A stretch of DNA of 62,349 bases from Kamptonema sp. UHCC 0994. Lineage in GTDB: Bacteria; Cyanobacteriota; Cyanobacteriia; Cyanobacteriales; Microcoleaceae. Of this stretch, positions 55,058-62,349 are shown one piece after another. Below the pieces are notes generated by a model, which saw nothing but the letters and a program-made list of their open reading frames with translations, had not been told where the DNA came from and ran no database searches. The stretch's first letter is position 1. Every line of letters begins with the position of its first letter. A program made the translations under genes and the position numbers. The stretch covers positions 1-62,349 of the forward strand of contig NZ_JARFTR010000221.1 of assembly GCF_029167235.1 (NCBI RefSeq), read 5' to 3'.

Positions 55058-56329
55058 CTAATCCTTCGATGGGTTGAGAAATTTGGCAACAGTCTGAACA
55101 TCCTTATCGCCGCGCCCAGAACAATTAAGTACAATTCGGGGACTACCGCTTAACTGCGGACAAAGACTTTCCAAATAGGCGATCGCATGGGCCGTTTCCA
55201 AAGCCGGAATAATCCCCTCCAACTGAGAAAGCCGCCGAAATGCTGCCACAGCTTCATCATCAGTGACGCTGTAATATTCAGCTCTACCAATATCCTTCAA
55301 AAAGCTGTGTTCAGGCCCAACTCCCGGATAATCCAACCCCGCACTAATCGAGTGTGGCTCAATCACTTGTCCCTCATCATCTTGCAGCAAATAACTCATC
55401 GCCCCGTGCAAAACTCCGACTCTTCCTTTTGTCAAAGTAGCAGCGTGTTTTTCTGTATCTACCCCTTCACCGGCAGCTTCCACACCAATTAACCTGACTG
55501 TTTCTTCATTAACAAATTCGTGAAACAATCCCATCGCATTAGAGCCGCCACCAACACAAGCCAACAGAATATCAGGCAAACCGCCCCATTTTTCTAAACA
55601 TTGAGAGCGCGTTTCTTGGCCAATAATTGCGTGAAAATCGCGTACCATCATCGGGTAAGGGTGAGGCCCCGCCACCGAACCCAGAATATAGTGAGTTGTC
55701 TCCACATTCGTTACCCAATCTCGAATTGCTTCCGAAGTCGCATCCTTGAGGGTTCCCGTACCCGCCGCCACTGGACGCACCTCCGCCCCCATCAGCCGCA
55801 TTCTAAATACGTTCAAAGCTTGTCGTTCCATGTCGTGTACGCCCATGTAGACGACGCATTCCAAGCCAAAGCGAGCGCATACAGTCGCAGTAGCGACACC
55901 ATGCTGACCCGCCCCTGTTTCCGCAATTACGCGCTGTTTGCCCATTCTCTTCGCTAATAGCGCTTGAGCCAGAGCATTATTAATTTTGTGAGCTCCGGTG
56001 TGGTTTAAGTCTTCCCGCTTGAGATAAATTTGCGGGCCAGAGCCGTTGGGTTTGCTATAGTGGGCACTCAGGCGTTCTGCGAAATATAAAGGGCTTGGCC
56101 GTCCCACATAATCCTTAAGCAGTTGTTGTAATTCTTGTTGAAAATTAGGGTCATTGCGGTATTGCTGGAAAGCCGCCTCTAGCTCAAATAGCGCAGGCAT
56201 AAGGGTTTCAGGGACATATTTGCCGCCGAATTTGCCAAATCGACCCAGGGAATCAGGGCGTTGTACAGAGGTTTCAGTAGTAGGGCGTAGGGGAGTTGTG
56301 GTCACGAACTTGAGGGGATGACTGGACAA
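55058..56329 (-). CDS. trpB: Tryptophan synthase beta chain
   Basis: A 423-residue PLP enzyme. [20 protein letters not shown] opens the family domain, [20 protein letters not shown] carries the PLP Lys, [17 protein letters not shown] the indole-gating region, and [14 protein letters not shown] the phosphate-binding loop. It condenses indole with serine. The N-terminal extension of about 25 residues is typical of cyanobacteria. No trpA neighbours it; cyanobacterial trp genes are scattered. The CAP lipoprotein lies 62 bases downstream. Confidence 0.96.
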   Translation of the reverse strand: MSSHPLKFVTTTPLRPTTETSVQRPDSLGRFGKFGGKYVPETLMPALFELEAAFQQYRNDPNFQQELQQLLKDYVGRPSPLYFAERLSAHYSKPNGSGPQIYLKREDLNHTGAHKINNALAQALLAKRMGKQRVIAETGAGQHGVATATVCARFGLECVVYMGVHDMERQALNVFRMRLMGAEVRPVAAGTGTLKDATSEAIRDWVTNVETTHYILGSVAGPHPYPMMVRDFHAIIGQETRSQCLEKWGGLPDILLACVGGGSNAMGLFHEFVNEETVRLIGVEAAGEGVDTEKHAATLTKGRVGVLHGAMSYLLQDDEGQVIEPHSISAGLDYPGVGPEHSFLKDIGRAEYYSVTDDEAVAAFRRLSQLEGIIPALETAHAIAYLESLCPQLSGSPRIVLNCSGRGDKDVQTVAKFLNPSKD

Positions 56330-56395
56330 ATTTCACTGTAGCAACTTTCCCCTCAAATTAATGACCCGCAGGCATGATTATTCTGTGGGTCATTT

Positions 56396-56650
56396 TTGTT
56401 ATTCGTTGTTGGTGGAGTCAGTCGATGGTATGACGTGCGATCGCGCAGCATCGATGACCGCTGTTCTGTTCCCGATAATTCGCTAACACAGCCTGCTGGA
56501 ACTGCCAAGGGTCGTCACCAATACTTCAGATTTTCATGGCGCGATCGCACCGGTGTAAATCATCAACACATCCCCGGCGGCAATTCCACTAACCCGATTG
56601 CATATTCCAGGGCGGCACAACTCAGAGAGGCGATCGCCAGAATCAGTTAA
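56396..56650 (+). CDS. Possible small protein or gene fragment, HIPGGN motif
   Basis: A frame of about 84 codons with no ATG start; GTG or TTG would be needed. The second half, YFRFSWRDRTGVNHQHIPGG then NSTNPIAYSRAAQLREAI, resembles a short motif (H-I-P-G-G-N) in small cyanobacterial proteins of unknown role that I recall from recombinase-linked regions. It may be a remnant; I can assign no function. Confidence 0.3.
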   Translation: MLFVVGGVSRWYDVRSRSIDDRCSVPDNSLTQPAGTAKGRHQYFRFSWRDRTGVNHQHIPGGNSTNPIAYSRAAQLREAIARIS

Positions 56651-56717
56651 TGACTAATTGATTAAAAATGGTTTTTTCTTACTTCTTCCTTCTTCCTTCT
56701 TCCTTCTTCCTTAAGAT

Positions 56718-56743
56718 AAAAAAAAGAGGCGCGAACGCGCCCC
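56718..56743 (-). terminator. Rho-independent terminator of prk
   Basis: On the minus strand, GGCGCG-TT-CGCGCC is followed by TC and eight T, 23 bases after the prk stop. Stem, loop and T-run fit the standard form. Confidence 0.85.
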
Positions 56744-56765
56744 TAAATTTTATCATTTCTTACCT

Positions 56766-57770
56766 TCAAACGCTAACAGCAACCTTAGCTTCCTTAGCAG
56801 TCAACCTCTCATAAGTCGCCCGCATCTTCAACCCTACCAACACCTGAAACAAACCAGTCCCATTATTAGAGCCTGGATACTCGCGGTGTTGTAACAACAA
56901 ATGAGTCATCTCACCTTCATACTTAGTTGAAATTTTGCTCAAATGTCTTTCGATGTAGATCACTTCTTCCAAATCGTCGAACTGACCGTCTACTTCCAAA
57001 ATAGAGACTTCGTTGCCATAATAAGCATCAGGCCCGTAGTACATCTTAATTCCAGGATAAGAACAAGTCAGCTTGCGACCGCAAGGAGTCCAGTGAATAG
57101 TTGAACCCTCATCAAACAAATAGGCAGATTCAAAATTAGCGATACCTTCGCGTTGAATCATCTGCACGCGCAAAACTTTACGCTCTTTATCTTCCTTAAT
57201 CAAATTAGTCGGTAATACCTGAATTACCACATCTGCGTGCTGCTTTTGTGGGTCAATATAGGCCTGAAAATCTGGCTTACGAGCATTAATCGCAAACAAA
57301 ACATCTTCATAACTGTGGCCGCGTTCCGACATATCCCGCTGAATTTTCCAGGCAATCTTCACCTCATCACTGATATCAAGATAGACACTGAAATCAAGCA
57401 GCGATCGCACCCGCTCATCATACAGAGGATGAAGCCCCTCAATCACGATCACATGATTCGGCTCAACGATCTCAGGCGGATCGAGCAAGCCGGTTTCGTG
57501 GTTGTAAATCGGCTTATTAATCGCCTGACCATTTTTGAGCGCCTTCATTTGCTCAGCCATTAGGTCAAAATTGTTGGCTCTGGGGTCAAGAGCAGTAATC
57601 CCCGTTTCCTTACGCTGCTTGCGATCCAGACAGTGATAGTCATCCAGACAAATCACCGTCACGAAATCTTCCCCAAACAAATCCGTCAGTCGGCGCAAAA
57701 ATGTAGATTTCCCGCATCCAGAATCTCCAGCGACACCAATTAAAACCACGCGATCCGGCTTAATGGTCAT
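56766..57770 (-). CDS. prk: Phosphoribulokinase
   Basis: A 334-residue Calvin-cycle kinase. LIGVAGDSGCGKSTFLRRLT is the P-loop, VICLDDYHCLDRKQRKETGI and ALDPRANNFDLM the substrate region, and VIEGLHPLYDERVRSLLDFS the Walker-B-like segment with catalytic Asp. It phosphorylates ribulose 5-phosphate to RuBP and is normally inactivated via CP12 and redox control of the N-terminal Cys pair. The two regulatory Cys are present (CGKS and CLDDY). It is divergent from petH, across a 543-base gap. Confidence 0.96.
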   Translation of the reverse strand: MTIKPDRVVLIGVAGDSGCGKSTFLRRLTDLFGEDFVTVICLDDYHCLDRKQRKETGITALDPRANNFDLMAEQMKALKNGQAINKPIYNHETGLLDPPEIVEPNHVIVIEGLHPLYDERVRSLLDFSVYLDISDEVKIAWKIQRDMSERGHSYEDVLFAINARKPDFQAYIDPQKQHADVVIQVLPTNLIKEDKERKVLRVQMIQREGIANFESAYLFDEGSTIHWTPCGRKLTCSYPGIKMYYGPDAYYGNEVSILEVDGQFDDLEEVIYIERHLSKISTKYEGEMTHLLLQHREYPGSNNGTGLFQVLVGLKMRATYERLTAKEAKVAVSV

Positions 57771-59519
<1,749 letters not shown>

Positions 59520-59544
59520 TTTGATAGGCTGATAATTTCTCTGG

Positions 59545-59568
59545 TAGGGTGGGCAATGCCTGCCCTAT
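59545..59568 (+). terminator. Stem-loop after petH
   Basis: TAGGGTGGGCA-AT-GCCTGCCCTA can pair in a GC-rich hairpin 26 bases after the petH stop, followed by a mixed AT stretch with TTTT. It resembles small intergenic repeats as well as a terminator. Confidence 0.5.
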
Positions 59569-59628
59569 AATTGTTTTAGAGGATAAATTTTATCGTTGCC
59601 TTAGCATCCAGAAAGGGAGATGATTGAT

Positions 59629-59709
59629 ATGGTACTGACGGTTAAAGAATTATTTCGTTACTCGTTCAGAGGAAAAACAAAAGTTAAAAGTGTGTCAAGA
59701 TTATTCTAA
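59629..59709 (+). pseudogene. Very short frame, probable gene remnant
   Basis: A 26-codon frame (MVLTVKELFRYSFRGKTKVK to a stop) behind AGGGAG. The opening resembles the start of small toxin-antitoxin-linked proteins of cyanobacteria, but nothing follows. It may be the front end of a lost gene. Confidence 0.3.
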
Positions 59710-59721
59710 GTCTAATAAATT

Positions 59722-60072
59722 ATGACACCAGAACCGGAAATTGATCCCCGTAAATTTACCCAATACTCTCTCAACCCAAATCATCCCGACAATAAAGGGA
59801 AATGGCAGGCTTTTTCCCAGTTAGGGTATGATGTAGAAACACCTGAAGGACGTAACCAAGCTGCCGAAAACCTGATTCAACAGTTGCGTCAAGGTTTGAT
59901 TAATGTACCATCTATTCCCGGCGAACCGACAGTTCACGGGCTAAGATTTAAGGTACGAGTCAGAATTACAGGACTAAATGGCCAAGAAGGAACGCTTGTC
60001 ACCAGTTGGTAAATAGATGTAGAAAAAGATATACCGAGACTAATTACAAACTGGTTAGAAGTAGACCGATAA
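59722..60072 (+). pseudogene. DUF6883 protein cut by an in-frame stop
   Basis: The frame from ATG 59722 reads IDPRKFTQYSLNPNHPDNKG as in DUF6883 (a small toxin-like domain) up to GQEGTLVTSW, then TAA at 60010-60012. The same frame continues without interruption as IDVEKDIPRLITNWLEVDR to a stop at 60070, and WxIxxxxDIPRLxT is the usual DUF6883 end. A CAA (Gln) to TAA change would give exactly this. The truncated form, 96 residues, lacks the last strand. The adjacent DUF4926 gene is a usual partner. Function is uncertain, with toxin/immunity-type roles suspected. Confidence 0.7.
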
Positions 60073-60088
60073 TTATAGGAAGTCAAAC

Positions 60089-60364
60089 ATGAAAGCCCAA
60101 CTTTACGACACCATTCAAACCTTAGTAGACATTAATGCCGATTTTGACCACCGCTATCGCATTATTCTCAAAGGTACGGAAGGAACAATTGTCGAATGTT
60201 ACGAAAACCCAGAATTATATGCAGTCGATCTAGCTATTCCTAACGATAAGTTGGTAGGCGGATTTGAGTATGAAAATGTCATTCTTAATCCCACACAATT
60301 TACAACATTAGTAAATTCTGTAGAGATGGGCGAATACTCCTATTTTAAAGTTGGTGGAAATTGA
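60089..60364 (+). CDS. DUF4926 domain protein
   Basis: A 91-residue protein. AQLYDTIQTLVDINADFDHR and LKGTEGTIVECYENPELYAV fit the DUF4926 pattern (short SH3-like barrel with a G-T-I-V turn). DUF4926 commonly sits next to DUF6883, so it may be the partner of the truncated gene upstream; a role as immunity protein is only inferred. A GGAAG precedes its ATG by six bases. Confidence 0.7.
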   Translation: MKAQLYDTIQTLVDINADFDHRYRIILKGTEGTIVECYENPELYAVDLAIPNDKLVGGFEYENVILNPTQFTTLVNSVEMGEYSYFKVGGN

Positions 60365-60386
60365 CTGGCTAATAAATGAAAAAAGA

Positions 60387-60596
60387 ATGGAACCCGAATA
60401 CGATCTATCAAAAATGAAAAAAAGACCTAATCCTTTTGCTAAACAGTTAAAAAAAGATATCTCGATTTCTCTCGGAATTGATGTGATTGAATATTTTGAA
60501 ACGATGGCTCAGGAAAAAGGGATATCTTCCCAGGAACTAATTAATCTTTATTTGCAAGATTGCGTTGTTTCTAAGCGTAAATTATCTCTGAATTAG
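60387..60596 (+). CDS. CopG/BrnA-type antitoxin-like protein
   Basis: A 69-residue protein. The ATG at 60387 is used, because the TTG-started upstream extension overlaps the previous gene. DISISLGIDVIEYFETMAQE is a ribbon-helix-helix with the usual K-R-P-N-P-F-A lead-in, and ISSQELINLYLQDCVVSKRK the second helix. Such proteins bind operator DNA and neutralise a toxin; the usual BrnT-type toxin is not present in the next few hundred bases. It may be a solitary antitoxin or partner of DUF4926. Confidence 0.7.
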   Translation: MEPEYDLSKMKKRPNPFAKQLKKDISISLGIDVIEYFETMAQEKGISSQELINLYLQDCVVSKRKLSLN

Positions 60597-60688
60597 TCTA
60601 CCAAGGTAATCTTGACTATGCAGGACTACCTAATGCAGAAGTATCTTACAATGGTTGTGGGTTAAATAAGTTTTTACAGGTTAAAGTC

Positions 60689-61990
60689 GTGGCTATAAAA
60701 ATTGGTTTGCTGGGATTGGGGACAGTTGGGGCGGGTACAGCAGAGATTTTGCTCTCTCCCGAAGGCCGCCATCCGCTGTTGCAGGAATTGGAAATCTATC
60801 GGGTGGGGGTGCGCGATCGCACGAAAACTCGCTCTTTACAATTTCCTGAAAATGTGCTAACAACAGATTTAGATGCGATCGCCACAGACCCGGATGTTGA
60901 TATTGTAGTAGAAGTAATGGGTGGTTTAGAACCAGCGCGATCGCTAATCCTCAAAGCGATCGCTAACGGTAAGCACATCGTTACCGCCAACAAAGCTGTA
61001 ATTGCCCGCTATGGCGATGAAATCTTCGCCGCCGCCCAAGAAAAAGGCGTTTATGTAATGCTAGAAGCTGCTGTCGCCGGTGGTATTCCAGTCATACAAA
61101 CCCTTAAACAATCATTAGGTGCAAACCGCATTCAAACCGTTACTGGCATCGTTAACGGTACAACTAATTACATCCTCACGCGGATGCAAACAGAAGGCGC
61201 AGACTTTGCCCAAGTGCTCGCCGATGCACAACAATTAGGCTATGCTGAAGCTGACCCCAGTGCCGATGTCGATGGTTTGGATGCTGCTGATAAAATTGCC
61301 ATTTTAGCATCCTTAGCTTTTGGCGGACGCATCAAACTAGAAGATATTTATTGTGAAGGGATCGGACAAGTAAGTGCTGCTGATATTGCTTATGCTGAAA
61401 AGCTGGGATTTGTAATTAAATTATTAGCAATTGCCCATCAAGATACCCAAACAACAAGCGATCGCGAACTACTTTCAATCAGAGTCCATCCTACCCTAGT
61501 CTCGAAAACGCATCCTCTTGCGAGTATAAATGGCGTTTACAATGCTATTTTAATAGAAGCAGAACCTATAGGGCAAGTCATGTTTTACGGACGCGGTGCT
61601 GGTGCGGGCCCGACAGCAAGCGCGGTAGTATCAGATATTATGAATATCGCCGCTATATTGAAAACTGAAACAGTCCCGATTCCCCATCCTTTATTAAGTT
61701 GCACTCACCAACACTACTGTAAAATTGCTCCAATTGAAGAACTTGTCACGCGATTTTATGCTCGATTTTTAACCAAAGATAATCCGGGTGTGATTGGCAA
61801 ACTCGGTACTTGTTTCGGGCAACATAATGTTAGCTTAGAATCAGTTGTGCAAACAGGAATACACGGCGAATTAGCCGAAATTGTGGTAGTGACTCACGAT
61901 GTTAAAGAAGGCAATTTTCAGCAGGCAATTGATGAAATTAGCCAAATGGAAGGTATACATAGTATTCCTAGTAAACTGCGGGTTCTTTAA
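60689..61990 (+). CDS. hom: Homoserine dehydrogenase
   Basis: A GTG start gives 433 residues. IKIGLLGLGTVGAGTAEILL is the NADP Rossmann motif, VDIVVEVMGGLEPARSLILK and GKHIVTANKAVIARYGDEIF the core, and EAAVAGGIPVIQTLKQSLGA the catalytic region with Lys; an ACT domain (about 350-430, NPGVIGKLGTCFGQHNVSLE) allows feedback control by threonine. It makes homoserine for threonine and methionine. The leader is about 90 bases, with no clear Shine-Dalgarno. Confidence 0.95.
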   Translation: MAIKIGLLGLGTVGAGTAEILLSPEGRHPLLQELEIYRVGVRDRTKTRSLQFPENVLTTDLDAIATDPDVDIVVEVMGGLEPARSLILKAIANGKHIVTANKAVIARYGDEIFAAAQEKGVYVMLEAAVAGGIPVIQTLKQSLGANRIQTVTGIVNGTTNYILTRMQTEGADFAQVLADAQQLGYAEADPSADVDGLDAADKIAILASLAFGGRIKLEDIYCEGIGQVSAADIAYAEKLGFVIKLLAIAHQDTQTTSDRELLSIRVHPTLVSKTHPLASINGVYNAILIEAEPIGQVMFYGRGAGAGPTASAVVSDIMNIAAILKTETVPIPHPLLSCTHQHYCKIAPIEELVTRFYARFLTKDNPGVIGKLGTCFGQHNVSLESVVQTGIHGELAEIVVVTHDVKEGNFQQAIDEISQMEGIHSIPSKLRVL

Positions 61991-62349
61991 TGGCTAATGG
62001 CTAATGGCTAATGGCTAATGGCTAATGGCTAATGGCTAATGGCTAATGGCTAATTGCTAATTGCTAATTGCTAATTGGTAATGGCTAATTGCTAAGTAGT
62101 CGGACATAAATAAACGCAACCATGTCCGAAGCGAAGGTCACGATAGTGAAGTGAAGCATAAGCCCTTCGGGCAGGCTACGCCAACGCAGGGGTTTGGGAT
62201 TGCTTCGCTGGGCTCGCAATGACATTATTTATTTTTGTCCAACTACTTAATGGCTAATTGCTAATTGCTAATTGCTAATTGGGGAAAAATTCCCCCCTCT
62301 CTACCCTCTCCCTCTCTCTTCCCCTAGCCCCTAGCCCCTAGCCCCTAGC
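61991..62349. repeat. Heptamer arrays and a 157-bp inverted-repeat element
   Basis: CTAATGG/CTAATTG heptamers fill 61991-62092 and resume at 62251-62280. In between, 62093-62249 is an element with inverted ends (TAAGTAGTCGGACATAAATA at the left; the inverted TAAGTAGTTGGACAAAAATA at the right). It includes the repeat 62198-62224 shared with 101-127. The window ends in CCCCTAG heptamers (62318-62349). No gene. Confidence 0.85.

Larger units (their letters stand above)
56330..56765. other. Intergenic region with a possible small gene
   Basis: A 436-base gap between two minus-strand genes. It contains a small plus-strand frame described separately at 56396-56650, a CTTCTTC heptamer array at 56685-56713, and the prk terminator. 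Confidence 0.5.

Noticed and set aside
60581-60688. In-frame extension upstream of hom (ELVYQGNLDYAGLPNAEVSY)
   Set aside because: No ATG, GTG or TTG start in a good context, and hom starts in the family position at GTG 60689.

Overview
The window reads as chromosomal DNA of a filamentous cyanobacterium, most likely an Oscillatoriales-type organism. Evidence: the HIP1 octamer GCGATCGC occurs throughout; genes include phosphoribulokinase, a three-domain ferredoxin-NADP reductase (petH), CruF and a cyanobacterial CuA-less terminal oxidase; and intergenic regions are full of seven-base tandem repeats and small nested palindromes. No rRNA, tRNA or CRISPR array was recognised.

Layout. 0.2-7.5 kb: a RodZ-like membrane protein, then a housekeeping run (GNAT acetyltransferase, ruvX, DUF3727, mltG, YqeG-type HAD phosphatase, proB). 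7.5-12.3 kb: a small TPR protein, an orphan sensor kinase, a secreted Pro/Thr-rich protein, cruF and a small unknown. 12.7-22.2 kb: a signalling block made of a rearranged RsbW-like ATPase behind a foldable leader, two large divergent REC-GAF-PAS-GAF-HisKA-HATPase-REC kinases whose second GAF carries a Cys-His pair, and a REC-kinase. 22.2-44.4 kb: an accessory metabolic island with GMC oxidoreductase, SMP-30 gluconolactonase, DoxX, an unknown WPHHFD protein, a tnpB element, an NDH-2/alternative-oxidase operon with two DUF2231 proteins, a glucose dehydrogenase-like SDR, an MscS channel, DUF389, a GH63-type glycosidase, an RTX-like repeat protein, a cupin and a double-VOC protein. 44.4-45.1 kb: a scar with two truncated genes around a repeat. 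45.5-62 kb: core genes (intein-free dnaE, fused cobA-hemD, trpB, prk, petH, hom), a tandem pair of trypsin-like TPR proteases, a CAP lipoprotein and a small DUF6883/DUF4926/CopG-like cassette.

How the genes may work together. The island suggests that a sugar is released from a glycoside by the GH63-type enzyme, oxidised to a lactone by the SDR, opened by the SMP-30 enzyme, and the reducing equivalents passed through NDH-2 and quinol to the alternative oxidase. MscS and DUF389 next to the glycosidase suggest a link to osmotic downshift. This is inferred from gene order and family knowledge only. The best candidates for something undescribed are this island, the permuted ATPase with its structured leader, and the tnpB lineage without a zinc ribbon.
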